From IMG/VR virus record IMGVR_UViG_3300042882_000881, positions 49,951-113,950 of that record: DNA of 64,000 nt. One strand, 5' to 3'. Shown piece by piece: positions 9,241-18,272 of the stretch; the stretch's first letter is position 1, and every line of letters starts with the position of its first letter. Below the pieces are notes generated by a model that had not been told where the DNA came from, did not search any database, and saw only the letters and a program-made list of their open reading frames with translations. This DNA comes from a virus. Both the position numbers and the translations under genes were made by a program.

Positions 9241-9662
9241 ATTAACGATCTCCAAGTTTGTTTATCTTCTATGTCTATTAGTAAGTTGTGAGACTGGTTT
9301 GAATTTAAATATTCGTACTCGTTTAATGCCACGAATATGGACGTATAATTATTATTGTATAGCGAATATGTCGAGCTTAATTCTGTCCAATAAGATATTT
9401 CACTTCTGGCAACGCTGTGAGAAATATTATCTATGATAATTATATTAGACAAGAATCTTCTATAAAATCCGTCTATCTTATTTAGATTAGTTTGATCTGT
9501 AATAATACAATCAAAATTATTAAAAACCTGTAATCTATCTAGTATGGTCACATCATATGCGTCAAAGTGTTTTAATAATACGTTTGCATATTCTGTATCT
9601 AATAATATTTTTTTAGTTATATTTTTTGTAGCGCTTCTAATTAATGAATTAATTTTAGTCAT
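9237..9662 (-). CDS. Unknown small protein of glycan cluster
   Basis: A 141-residue alpha/beta protein (ANVLLKHFDAYDVTILDRL, FDCIITDQTNLNK, NIIIIDNISHSVARSE). The pattern resembles a small methyltransferase or Rossmann-like core without the SAM loop, much like its downstream neighbour; the two may be separated halves of one ancestral fold. It overlaps the upstream gene by 4 bp and the downstream gene by 4 bp. Confidence 0.55.
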   Translation of the reverse strand: MTKINSLIRSATKNITKKILLDTEYANVLLKHFDAYDVTILDRLQVFNNFDCIITDQTNLNKIDGFYRRFLSNIIIIDNISHSVARSEISYWTELSSTYSLYNNNYTSIFVALNEYEYLNSNQSHNLLIDIEDKQTWRSLI

Positions 9663-10711
9663 TTAAAGAACCCATTCTCCTCAAAAGATTCATAGCATTT
9701 ATTTGAAGCAATTTTATTGTTAATATTTTCATAGATTTTTACCAGTTTATCCTGGATAGACATATCATTAATTTTTGGATAACTATTTAGTTCATTGAAA
9801 TAGATTTTATCTCCATGAAAAACTCTATAATTTGAAGGGGTAGTTTCAATAAGGCTATCCAATGAATATGTAAGTATATTTTTAATGTTTATAATAGATA
9901 ATATATATTTACCAAGATATGATGCCGTGAATATATCTGGATTTATTATATAATCTATATTGATATAACAATCTCCTAAAATATGACACTCAATATGTTG
10001 CTCAAAATCAGAATATGGGTTGCCTGATATTATAGTTAATAAACTATCTATTACAGATGAATCTATAAATTTAAATTGATTTTTTATTTTTTCTATAAGA
10101 TTCTTTATTATATCATCTAATTCTGAGCCATTCTCATTTTTCAGATATATTGTTAAATTGGCATTAACCTTATGAAATACTAATATAAAATTAAAGATTA
10201 AACTCTCTATATTCTCAATATTAGATATATCAGTTATTGTATAAAAAATTTGTTTATCATTTTTAGTCTTTTTCTTATTATCAAATAATTTTGCTATTCT
10301 ATCCTTGGAATATGGATATCCAATAGTTTTAGTCTTGTCTTTTAAAGAATCCCCAAGAAAATCTTTATATTGATCATCAAAAACCCATATTTCATCAGCC
10401 AAGGATAACTTGTCTAATCTTGATAAATTTCTTTTTGGAAAATGTTTAATATCTGGAATAAATATATTTTTATAACCAGAGTGATATTCCATATCATCGA
10501 TTGGTACATATTGAATAATAGTATCAATATCGTCAGACTTTTCTGATGTTAAAGGACTTAGTATTTCGTCATATTGATTTAATGATAAAAAATCTGGTAA
10601 GTTTCTAATCACGCAATCATTTTTTAATAATAAACCATCACACAATCCTTTTGCCCAGAATCCATTCTCTGTGCATGATTCAAAACTTGTTATTAATAAT
10701 TTATTTTTCAT
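9659..10711 (-). CDS. GT-B-like glycosyltransferase
   Basis: A protein of 350 residues. The N-terminus (LLITSFESCTENGFWAKGL) and the segment LADEIWVFDDQYKDFL followed by KTIGYPYS match the layout of phage GT-B transferases, where an EIWV-type strand precedes the linker to the nucleotide-binding domain. The C-terminal half (about 150-345) has alternating strands and helices, but the EX7E motif is not evident. ATGA overlap with the upstream glycosyltransferase places both in one translational unit. The acceptor could be a virion protein, DNA or host glycan. Confidence 0.55.
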   Translation of the reverse strand: MKNKLLITSFESCTENGFWAKGLCDGLLLKNDCVIRNLPDFLSLNQYDEILSPLTSEKSDDIDTIIQYVPIDDMEYHSGYKNIFIPDIKHFPKRNLSRLDKLSLADEIWVFDDQYKDFLGDSLKDKTKTIGYPYSKDRIAKLFDNKKKTKNDKQIFYTITDISNIENIESLIFNFILVFHKVNANLTIYLKNENGSELDDIIKNLIEKIKNQFKFIDSSVIDSLLTIISGNPYSDFEQHIECHILGDCYINIDYIINPDIFTASYLGKYILSIINIKNILTYSLDSLIETTPSNYRVFHGDKIYFNELNSYPKINDMSIQDKLVKIYENINNKIASNKCYESFEENGFFK

Positions 10712-12294
10712 TTAATATAATCTTCGTTTATTTTACCAGGTGTTGTTCTAATATGTTCTATCATAGCCTTTTGACGTGCAAATCTTTCAAGATTTTCTGC
10801 CGCATGTCTTTTAGTATATTGTTCAATATTCGATCCATTTTTGGATGTTCCATGATCTAAAGAATGCAGAGTATGTTGTATCATTTGTGTCTTCATTAAT
10901 CCTGGCTCTTTAATTATATTGCAGCAAATATCATTAATGAAATCAAAATTGCTTAATGAATAATCTAATCTTATATTATCTGGCAATTCATATTTATCAG
11001 TACTGTTCCAGTCTTTTGATGTTGATAGATCTATTGAATCTATAGCATCTTCCCAAACCTTAACAATGTTATTCCAAGAATAATATTCTATAGTCTTTGT
11101 TCTTGTATTATTTTTTATAGTATTTTTATCATCATCACTAAGATTTCTATATTCATTTATTAAATCTATAGTTTTATCAATATCTGGATATGCTCTTTTT
11201 GCATGACTTTCCATTTCATATTGTAGATTAGCTAGTGGTAATGGGAAACCATCTATATTTCTTACAACCTCTGACATAGCACTATAGTCTACTGAAAATA
11301 CAGGAATTCCACAAGAAGAAGCCTCAATTTGAGGCATGCCAAATCCTTCGCAAACAGCATATTGTACATATATATCAAATGTGTTATATATCTCAGATAA
11401 TTGCTCATCAGTTATTCCGCTTGATGTGGTAGCAAACATTGAACTTGGTTTTGAACAATATTTACACACAGTATTAATACCAGAATAATGAGAACAATAA
11501 TGTTTTTTACATAATCGACACTTATATGTAAAATAAACCTTATTCATAACATTAAACTGTAATAATAATGATGGAATATTCCAACCATTTAATTCAGGAT
11601 AAGTTGTATGTAAATAAAGTATACAATTATCCAATTTGCTGATCATCTCAAATAAAGCTGGTATAAGTTTTCGTTTTTGGTTTCTCATTACAGCACCAAT
11701 AACAAAAGAGTCTTTTGGTAGTCCAAATTCTTCTTTTGATACCTTCTTTGATTTGAAAGTATCATGATCAACACCAGCCGGACTAATCTTATTAAATAAT
11801 TTTAAGTTCTTAAAATAAGATAGATAATCCTTTGCCCAATTTGTATAAGGAATGACTAAATCCGCATTACTAAATATGGTAATCCATTCGTTCCTTTGTG
11901 GTATAGAATCCACTGGTGGCATTATGATCCATTTGAAATATCTTCTAAGAGGAGAAAACGATTGATAATCAAACATCCAAGGATCACGAAAATCAATTAC
12001 TATATCTGGTTTAAAGTCCAAACAAACAGCATCAAATCTCCATTGACCAAAAGCATTATTAGGATTTGACTTATATGTTTTGTATCTTTCATCAGAAGGT
12101 ATTACTGAGTTTGGATATATTTTCCATTTGGTCTTAATTGACTTCAAATCATTTATGCTGCAAAAACATGCGAATTCTGCAAGTTCGTATTTATTAGAGC
12201 TATGTAAGCCTTCTAATAGATTTCTACTCCAATTAGCATAACCAGAGTTTAATCCGCTATATTCGCCACACAGTAGTATTCTTTTTTTTGTCAT
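10708..12294 (-). CDS. Family 4-like glycosyltransferase with zinc-ribbon insertion
   Basis: A 528-residue GT-B transferase. N-terminal domain: LLCGEYSGLNSGYANWSRNL and later DLVIPYTNWAKDYL. C-terminal domain: AVMRNQKRKLIPAL and the EX7E-type motif EGFGMPQIEASSCGIPVF (E316, E324). Between them, right before the EX7E segment, sits a Cys-rich insertion (C259, C262, C267, C277, C280) that looks like a zinc ribbon, unusual for this family. About 100 extra helical residues follow the catalytic fold. It is the first gene after the SSB terminator; the terminator U-tract runs into its start codon. Confidence 0.75.
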   Translation of the reverse strand: MTKKRILLCGEYSGLNSGYANWSRNLLEGLHSSNKYELAEFACFCSINDLKSIKTKWKIYPNSVIPSDERYKTYKSNPNNAFGQWRFDAVCLDFKPDIVIDFRDPWMFDYQSFSPLRRYFKWIIMPPVDSIPQRNEWITIFSNADLVIPYTNWAKDYLSYFKNLKLFNKISPAGVDHDTFKSKKVSKEEFGLPKDSFVIGAVMRNQKRKLIPALFEMISKLDNCILYLHTTYPELNGWNIPSLLLQFNVMNKVYFTYKCRLCKKHYCSHYSGINTVCKYCSKPSSMFATTSSGITDEQLSEIYNTFDIYVQYAVCEGFGMPQIEASSCGIPVFSVDYSAMSEVVRNIDGFPLPLANLQYEMESHAKRAYPDIDKTIDLINEYRNLSDDDKNTIKNNTRTKTIEYYSWNNIVKVWEDAIDSIDLSTSKDWNSTDKYELPDNIRLDYSLSNFDFINDICCNIIKEPGLMKTQMIQHTLHSLDHGTSKNGSNIEQYTKRHAAENLERFARQKAMIEHIRTTPGKINEDYIK

Positions 12295-12333
12295 AATATA
12301 AAAGAAGCCCCCTCACCACTAGGATGAGAGGGC
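12292..12333 (-). terminator. Rho-independent terminator after ssb
   Basis: On the minus strand GCCCTCTCA (12333-12325) pairs with TGAGGGGGC (12315-12307), nine positions with one A-C mismatch and a nine-base loop. TTCTTTTAT follows at once. It lies 19 bp after the SSB stop. The T-rich tail touches the next ATG (12294), so some read-through into the glycan genes is likely. Confidence 0.7.
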
Positions 12334-12351
12334 CTCTTATTTGATTATAGA

Positions 12352-12726
12352 TCAGAATGCAACAGCTTCTTCTTCTGATACTGAAGTGTTCTTCCTTGGT
12401 AGCTTTGGAATCTTAGCAAAGTTATTTACTCTAATCTTTAATGTTGAGTGCTTAACTCCATCCTTTTCCCAACTATCATTTCGGATAGAACCCTCAACAA
12501 ACACAAGATCACCCTTCTTGAATGTTTGAGAAATATTCTCCGCTCCAGAATCCCATGCTTCACAAGGAATAAACGATGTAATCTTATCCTTGGTTCCATC
12601 AGCCCTTGTAAACTCCCTTGATGTTGCAACAGTAAAGTTAACAACAGAAGTAGCCTTGTCTCCTGTACCAACCTTGCGTAGTTCAGGATCTCGTGCCAAA
12701 TTACCTCTTAGTGCTACCATATTCAT
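12352..12726 (-). CDS. ssb: Single-stranded DNA-binding protein (SSB)
   Basis: A 124-residue OB-fold SSB of the bacterial type: VALRGNLARDPELRKV at the N-terminus, FTVATSREFTR, then FIPCEAWDSGAENI and KKGDLVFVEGSIRND. It binds ssDNA at the replication fork. The C-terminus is short but keeps an acidic tip (SEEEAVAF) that could recruit partners in the way the DDIPF tail does in bacteria. It has its own strong promoter (12777-12804), an AAGGA Shine-Dalgarno 7 nt before the ATG and its own terminator, so it can be expressed as a single cistron at high level. Confidence 0.93.
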   Translation of the reverse strand: MNMVALRGNLARDPELRKVGTGDKATSVVNFTVATSREFTRADGTKDKITSFIPCEAWDSGAENISQTFKKGDLVFVEGSIRNDSWEKDGVKHSTLKIRVNNFAKIPKLPRKNTSVSEEEAVAF

Positions 12727-12776
12727 ATAAAGTTCCTTATCTTAAAAAAGTTGATTCCAATACCAAACACAAACTT

Positions 12777-12804
12777 ATTATAGGATGACCACAGGAGTAG
12801 TCAA
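12777..12804 (-). promoter_or_regulatory. Sigma70-like promoter for ssb
   Basis: Minus strand: -35 TTGACT (12804-12799), 16 bp spacer, -10 TATAAT (12782-12777), 50 nt upstream of the ssb ATG. It is one of four sites in the window with exactly the same -35 hexamer. Confidence 0.8.
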
Positions 12805-12806
12805 GC

Positions 12807-14447
12807 CTACAACTGCCACATCTTTTTAATAATCAAGCTAGTGCCTTCCTTGTTTTTAGACCCGGCAATCAGAACAGTGTTACCGGTATCTAACAGATGA
12901 TTATATTCCAAATGTTGCTCTGGAAAACATACAACACAGTCCATTCCTCCAGTAGAATCAGATATGCTGATGAATGACATTTCTTGTCCAGGATTTTTTC
13001 CCTTTTTTGTTTTTATAACATTTATATCTTGTAGTTCACAAGCTATAACTATTTCTTTTCTGTTAGTATTTTTAAATTCTTTACATGTTGTATTAGCATT
13101 AAGAATATCACAACCATCAATTTTAGAACATGTTATAGATGTTCCTAGCAAACTATGTTCATTATCTGCTATCCATTCTGGAGTATCAATTAAACTATAT
13201 GGCGGATGTTTCAAAATATTATATATGTCTTTAACAACTATTAGTCTTTTTGCCGATGCTATACAGGATTTTTTGCCCACTTCGCAAGTGAGAATAAACT
13301 CTAATACATCTTGTAAATTTTTAAATTCTGCAAGCTTAAGATTGGATATGATCCATGATCGTTCTCTGTCTGTGAATCCAGAAACAGCATTATATATTGC
13401 CATCATATAATTTCTGTTCATCTTTAGAAAGTCTAATGATCCAGAACATATCAAAGATTTGGCTGCTGTTGAGTTTAGTTTAATTAGTACATTAAAACAT
13501 AGCTCTATGAATGTCATATTACTAATGTCATAATTATTCTCTTTAATTATTACCATTAGTTTATCATACATTGAGTCTCCAAAACCTTTGATGTTAGTTA
13601 GTCCAAAATATACGATATTCTCTTTAAGGATAAAATTTTTATTTAACAGTCTGAGGTCTGGAACTTTAATAGATATGTCCATCTCAATAGCATTATTTAC
13701 CAATTCCCTAATTTCTTTCTGAGGATCTATTTTATCTTTAGCAAACATGAGATATGATGTAAAGAATATCTTAGGAAAGTGGGCCTTCGCATATGCTGAT
13801 AAATATGCATTAAACGCATAACTAACGGCATGACTTTTATTGAATGAATATCTTTGAGATTTTTCAATCCAATTAAATAGCTCGTTAGCCTCAGGCTCAT
13901 TTACTGTTTTTAGCTTTTTTGATCCTTCCAAAAACATTTGTTTAACTTTTGCCATTTCTTCTGGCTTCTTTTTACCAATAGCTTTTCTTAACATGTCCGC
14001 TTCTTTAAGATCGAACCCTGCTATTTTTTGTGCTATTTGCATAGCCTGTTCTTGGTAGATCATCTCCCCATATGTTTTATTCAGAATTGGCTCAAGAGAA
14101 CTATGGAAATAGTCTATAGACTCAAGATGATTCTTTTTATCAATATAATGATGAGTTACACTTTTACCTTCTCTAAAAGCTTCCAAACATCCTGGCCTCA
14201 TAATACTAACCAGAGCAGCAAGTTGTTCTATGTTCTCTGGTTTGAGTTTTTTGGCCAAGGATTGGCCTAGTCTAGACTCTAGCTGAAAACATCCCTTTGT
14301 ATTACCATCTGATATAATCTGCCAAGTTTTTTTACAGTCTAGATTAATATTTTCAATATTTAAATCGAAAACTATACTAGGTCGCTCCGGACCCACTTTT
14401 GTAATATCAAAAGAGCATCCGCAGTCCTTATATGTAAATTTTTTCAT
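12807..14447 (-). CDS. dnaE: DNA polymerase III alpha, C-terminal half (split gene)
   Basis: A 546-residue protein equivalent to the fingers, (HhH)2 and OB parts of DnaE. Residues 35-58 (INLDCKKTW...GNTKGCFQLES) align with the E. coli segment leading to VFQLES; YGEMIYQEQAMQIAQKIAGF, ADMLRKAIGKKKPEEMAK and YSFNKSHAVSYAFNAYL are family hallmarks. The last 100 residues hold an OB-type domain (EIVIACELQDINVIKTKKGKN). The first 30 residues (KFTYKDCGCSFDI) are not from DnaE and may form a docking tag. Catalytic aspartates are on the other half (15380-17218), so the two proteins must associate. It overlaps the DnaQ-like exonuclease gene by 4 bp. Confidence 0.9.
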   Translation of the reverse strand: MKKFTYKDCGCSFDITKVGPERPSIVFDLNIENINLDCKKTWQIISDGNTKGCFQLESRLGQSLAKKLKPENIEQLAALVSIMRPGCLEAFREGKSVTHHYIDKKNHLESIDYFHSSLEPILNKTYGEMIYQEQAMQIAQKIAGFDLKEADMLRKAIGKKKPEEMAKVKQMFLEGSKKLKTVNEPEANELFNWIEKSQRYSFNKSHAVSYAFNAYLSAYAKAHFPKIFFTSYLMFAKDKIDPQKEIRELVNNAIEMDISIKVPDLRLLNKNFILKENIVYFGLTNIKGFGDSMYDKLMVIIKENNYDISNMTFIELCFNVLIKLNSTAAKSLICSGSLDFLKMNRNYMMAIYNAVSGFTDRERSWIISNLKLAEFKNLQDVLEFILTCEVGKKSCIASAKRLIVVKDIYNILKHPPYSLIDTPEWIADNEHSLLGTSITCSKIDGCDILNANTTCKEFKNTNRKEIVIACELQDINVIKTKKGKNPGQEMSFISISDSTGGMDCVVCFPEQHLEYNHLLDTGNTVLIAGSKNKEGTSLIIKKMWQL

Positions 14448-15133
14448 ACAAATGAATCTTTAAACTTTATCTTCTCAAATAATTTTCTGTGTAGTTTTAG
14501 AAACCTGATCAAAATCTCAGCAGTATCTTTAACGTCCTTCAGAGCGTCGTGTGACCCCGCTGTTGATATACCAAGATAACCTCTGAGGCTATCCATTGTC
14601 AAGTTCTTTATTTCTTTAGATCCTTCAAACCAATAAAAAATAAGATTCATCACATCAATTGTATCTCTAGGATAAAATATAGATGATGTTCCATCATTGG
14701 TAACATTGTCATATTTTTTAGATAGTCTTTCTGTAATCTTAAGATCAAATCTAAAGATGTTATATCCTGCCGCTACTGGAGCACTAAACATACTCTTTCT
14801 AGTTGATCTAGAATGATACTTATCTAAATAATTGATAAATGTTTCCCACGATTTATTTTGTGCAGGATATGTCTTCCATTCTGATAAAATTTGTTCTGGC
14901 GAAGATCCTTTGACTTTTGCATGCCAGTCTAATATATCAGAATCAGTATATGGATTATCAACTATATCTTCTAATTTTTCTGGTTTTAAATTAATATTAA
15001 ACTCAGAATCTTTAATAATTTCTAACCTTGTTGGATCCACCATTATTGCGGCCAATTGAACTGGGCTACAAGAATACGGATCGCTTCCGTCCGTCTCCAT
15101 ATCGAAGACGCAAATTTTCCTATTATTTAACAT
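14444..15133 (-). CDS. DnaQ-like 3'-5' exonuclease
   Basis: A 229-residue DEDDh exonuclease. Exo I is VFDMETDGSD (D11, E13), Exo II is GYNIFRFDLKI (D130), Exo III is SHDALKDVKDT (H195, D200). It is expected to proofread for the phage polymerase, as epsilon does for E. coli Pol III. It lies between the two halves of the polymerase alpha subunit and overlaps the C-terminal half by ATGA, which supports co-translation and assembly as a core. No clamp-binding tail is obvious. Confidence 0.9.
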   Translation of the reverse strand: MLNNRKICVFDMETDGSDPYSCSPVQLAAIMVDPTRLEIIKDSEFNINLKPEKLEDIVDNPYTDSDILDWHAKVKGSSPEQILSEWKTYPAQNKSWETFINYLDKYHSRSTRKSMFSAPVAAGYNIFRFDLKITERLSKKYDNVTNDGTSSIFYPRDTIDVMNLIFYWFEGSKEIKNLTMDSLRGYLGISTAGSHDALKDVKDTAEILIRFLKLHRKLFEKIKFKDSFV

Positions 15134-15137
15134 TTAA

Positions 15138-15323
15138 TTAGTTTTGTGCTGGTGCCTTCACAACGTCTTGTAGTGGTGTGACAACAATCTTGCTGGCTTC
15201 ATCACCAACAATCTTGGCATTACATCCAACCTTGCAGCATGAGATGCGTTCTTCTTTAACCTTAACGTGCTTAATATCATTTAGTACGAATTCATCACCA
15301 ACGGCCAATTCAAAAAATTTCAT
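15138..15323 (-). CDS. Small conserved-type protein, unknown
   Basis: A 61-residue protein starting MKFFELAVGDEFVLND, with a pattern typical of a small beta-barrel (GDEF...HVKVKEERISCCKVGCNAKI). Three cysteines are present in the middle. Proteins of this form are frequent in phage replication regions; function unknown. It has a very strong Shine-Dalgarno (AAAGGAGT) and follows the promoter at 15356-15383, so it is probably abundant. Confidence 0.75.
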   Translation of the reverse strand: MKFFELAVGDEFVLNDIKHVKVKEERISCCKVGCNAKIVGDEASKIVVTPLQDVVKAPAQN

Positions 15324-15355
15324 ATTTAACTCCTTTGAAATTTGTAGTTATACTT

Positions 15356-15383
15356 ATTTTAGATACACTATAGAAAAAGTCAA
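15356..15383 (-). promoter_or_regulatory. Sigma70-like promoter before exonuclease/dnaE-C operon
   Basis: Minus strand: -35 TTGACT (15383-15378), 16 bp spacer, -10 TAAAAT (15361-15356), 33 nt upstream of the start of the 61-residue gene. The TGA in the -35 box is the stop codon of the polymerase N-terminal half. It gives the exonuclease and the C-terminal polymerase half their own transcript. Confidence 0.75.
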
Positions 15384-17218
15384 TCAACCAGAAAATCTCT
15401 TATCTGCATTATTTTGTCTAATAATGCTACACCTAATATATCAAACTTTACAATTCCCAATGACTCTAGATCACCCATCTCTAATCCGGCTATATTTTGA
15501 CCAGTTTTTGTATCATGAATCATTGGACATAATTCGTTCAAACCTAATGCCGAAATAGCCACACCAGCAGCGTGTTTAGACTGATGGCATTTTGTCCCCT
15601 CAAGTCTAATAGCCTGCTCAAAACGCTTTGCCAGAGGCCCAGCAAGCTGATTGGAGTCATCCACATAGCACCATTGTTTTAGCTTTTCTGAATTATTTTC
15701 TAATGCCCATCGAATAATTGAGGCTTCGCCGTATTCTTCTTTCATTTCTTGAAGTTCATCTGCTATTTTTGCCTCATCTGGTATATTTTCTGTTATCCTA
15801 TTTGTTTCTTCGAAAGAAATATTACCATATACCCTTAATACTTCTTTTAGGGCACCTCTACCTTTAAGAGTATTAAATGTGATCATTTGGCTTACTTTAT
15901 CAGAACCATACTTTTGCTTAATATAATCTATAACGCTTTCTCTTTTGTCAATAGGAACGTCAACATCAATATCTGGCATGGATATTCTTTCTGATGTATT
16001 TCTTCCACTATTGTAAAATCTTTCAAAGATCAAATCATATTTAATAGGATCAATAGATGTTATTCCTAATAAGTATGATATTAAACATCCAGCCGCACTA
16101 CCTCTTCCTGGTCCTGGTAGCCAATTATTGGATTTTATATAGTCTATAATATCTCTTACTATTAAGAAATACCCAGCAAGTTTAGCCTCTTTTAGAACAG
16201 TCAACTCTTGATCAAGTCTAGACGAGTATTCTTGTCCAAGTTTTAAATCAAGCAGCTTTTGTTTTGTTATTTGAGTTAGATATTCATGTTCAGAAATTCC
16301 ATTAGGACAAGAGAATGGTGGAAGTCTAGGATTACTCAATATATCATATTCTTCTATCATATTTGAGATTTTAATAGTGTTAGATAATTCTACCTCTGAA
16401 TGTAATGCTTCCATCTCTTCATTACTTAGTATATGATAATTATCTGATTTAAAAAAGATATCCATACCAAATTTCTCATTGCTGATTAACTTTTGATTGA
16501 TATCACTAAAGGTTGTTTTTAGATTATTGCACAATAAAATCCGCTGATCAACAGCATCTTCCTTCTTGCAATAATGAGCATCGCATGTTGCAACAAGATT
16601 TATATTATTCCCAATTTTTCTATAAAATTCGGTCAAAGTTTTTTGTACAGGATTTATGTCTTGATCCATGAGTTGACACTCTAAAAATACGTTCTCAGAT
16701 CCAAAGATTTTATTTAATTCATTTATTTTATTCAATAGGAGTTCAACAGCATTATCTTTTAATGTCTCACCATCAAGCATATCGTCTGCGATCACAGATC
16801 CAGGGTGACCAGTTATACAGATAAGATTTGAGCAGTCAAATTCTGCCAAGTCTTTGAGAGATAGTCTTGGCTTATAATAAAAGAATTCTGAACTATTCGA
16901 TCTAGAAACCAATTCAATAAGAGTTTTCCATCCCTTATAGTTCTTGCAAAGAACCACCATATGGGACAGTTCGGCATTTTCTTTAGTTTTAACTAATGCG
17001 TCTTCTTTACAGATATAAAGTTCTACCCCAAGAATTGGCTTTATTCCAGCCTTTTTCATTTTCTGATAAAATTGGATTGCTCCACAAATATTACCATGAT
17101 CTGTTATGGCACAGGATTTAATTCCTAATTCTTTACATCTATCTGCAATTTGATCTGGCTTAGATAATCCATCCAATAAACTATAGTGACTATGAACGTG
17201 AAGTGGTATATATGGCAT
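15380..17218 (-). CDS. dnaE: DNA polymerase III alpha, N-terminal half (split gene)
   Basis: A 612-residue protein with the PHP domain first (PLHVHSHYSLLDGLSKP, later ITDHGNICGAI) and then the palm. Palm hallmarks are PGPGRGSAAGCLISYLLG, the catalytic PDIDVD near residue 416 and KFDILG with D593, equivalent to the third metal-binding Asp of E. coli DnaE. The protein stops 19 residues after D593, just where the fingers would begin. Together with the 546-residue partner it gives about 1158 residues, close to a full DnaE. No intein splice motif is seen at its end. It overlaps the upstream nuclease gene by one base. Confidence 0.92.
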   Translation of the reverse strand: MPYIPLHVHSHYSLLDGLSKPDQIADRCKELGIKSCAITDHGNICGAIQFYQKMKKAGIKPILGVELYICKEDALVKTKENAELSHMVVLCKNYKGWKTLIELVSRSNSSEFFYYKPRLSLKDLAEFDCSNLICITGHPGSVIADDMLDGETLKDNAVELLLNKINELNKIFGSENVFLECQLMDQDINPVQKTLTEFYRKIGNNINLVATCDAHYCKKEDAVDQRILLCNNLKTTFSDINQKLISNEKFGMDIFFKSDNYHILSNEEMEALHSEVELSNTIKISNMIEEYDILSNPRLPPFSCPNGISEHEYLTQITKQKLLDLKLGQEYSSRLDQELTVLKEAKLAGYFLIVRDIIDYIKSNNWLPGPGRGSAAGCLISYLLGITSIDPIKYDLIFERFYNSGRNTSERISMPDIDVDVPIDKRESVIDYIKQKYGSDKVSQMITFNTLKGRGALKEVLRVYGNISFEETNRITENIPDEAKIADELQEMKEEYGEASIIRWALENNSEKLKQWCYVDDSNQLAGPLAKRFEQAIRLEGTKCHQSKHAAGVAISALGLNELCPMIHDTKTGQNIAGLEMGDLESLGIVKFDILGVALLDKIMQIRDFLVD

Positions 17219-18264
17219 TACTCTACTGATCCTGGGTCTTTGTACTTACTAACATTATGGCCAAGATGAGTGTAGTTGTCAATTACAAAATCTAGACCAT
17301 GCAAATCAGTGTCATGTTTAATCTGCTCACACTTGCACATAGCGTATCCAGGATTTGTTTTCATCCTGTCTCTGTATTCTACTATTGGATCGATATTAGT
17401 ATCCTCAAATGTTGTTTTTCCAAAATGACACAGCTTATTACATTTCCAAGTTTTATTTAATCTTGGTCTTTGTGTATTTTTAATAGTTTCAAATTTTTGT
17501 CTTAACATATTCTCAGTTTCTGGAATATCGCTTTTATCAAAACAAACAGAAAACGCTCCACCGTCGTTGATAAAGTTAATTGATACTATTATGTGTTGTA
17601 TTTCTGGAAATAAAATACTCACAGCATAATGATACATTCTTAATTGTGGATCTTTTTGCAGTTTGGCTAATGTTTTTTCTTCACCTGTTGCCCAATCTAA
17701 TCTTCTTCCTGTTTTCCAATCTATTATCTCTAAAGTATCATCTTGTATTTTAGTTATAAGATCAATAGTTCCTTTGATTCCAAGATTTCCAGAGATTTTA
17801 CCTTCATTTGTATCAAACTCATATTTAGCCCATGGTTTATTAATAACGATGTCAAATTTTTGTTCTGGTTGAACTATATTTCTTAGTCGTGGGTCAAACA
17901 TTCTATTATTATAGACAAGAGCTTGATTAATCCACTTTATACAATCCTTCTTATCTTTCTCTTCCCATTCATGATGAGTAAATTGTGAAGTGTAATAAGA
18001 GTAAACCTTATTTATTAATGAATGTATGAATGTTGCATCAAACATACTATTTTCTTCTAGATCTATTTGTCCAACAATATCATCTATTATAAAAGATTCT
18101 TTTTTCTGTTCCCCATGTTTCATGATAGCTAATATTTCTAGTACTTTATGTACTATCGTTCCTTTATCAGCTTTTTTATTCGACGGAGATCTATGTCCAA
18201 GAACATACTCTATAAAGTATTGTTGCTCGCACATTGAATGAGTATTAAATGAACTACTTCTCAA
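17218..18264 (-). CDS. RecB/Cas4-like PD-(D/E)XK nuclease with Fe-S-type cysteines
   Basis: A protein of about 348 residues. The nuclease signature is complete: GTIVHKVLEIL (His), GIKGTIDLI (Asp), EIIDWKTGRR (D-x-K). One Cys near the N-terminus (SMCEQQYFIEY) and a C-terminal group (KCNKLCHFG, YAMCKCEQ) fit the four-Cys iron-sulfur staple of Cas4/AddB nucleases. The likely role is 5' end resection or recombination processing beside RecA. The start is uncertain: the visible one is TTG, and a Shine-Dalgarno AAAGGA lies too far upstream (about 24 nt). Confidence 0.82.
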   Translation of the reverse strand: MRSSSFNTHSMCEQQYFIEYVLGHRSPSNKKADKGTIVHKVLEILAIMKHGEQKKESFIIDDIVGQIDLEENSMFDATFIHSLINKVYSYYTSQFTHHEWEEKDKKDCIKWINQALVYNNRMFDPRLRNIVQPEQKFDIVINKPWAKYEFDTNEGKISGNLGIKGTIDLITKIQDDTLEIIDWKTGRRLDWATGEEKTLAKLQKDPQLRMYHYAVSILFPEIQHIIVSINFINDGGAFSVCFDKSDIPETENMLRQKFETIKNTQRPRLNKTWKCNKLCHFGKTTFEDTNIDPIVEYRDRMKTNPGYAMCKCEQIKHDTDLHGLDFVIDNYTHLGHNVSKYKDPGSVE

Positions 18265-18272
18265 GTATGTTA

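Noticed and set aside
14400-15400. Split intein joining the two polymerase halves
   Set aside because: The N half ends IRDFLVD with no intein start Cys, and the C half lacks the HN-Cys splice end; simple gene fission fits better.
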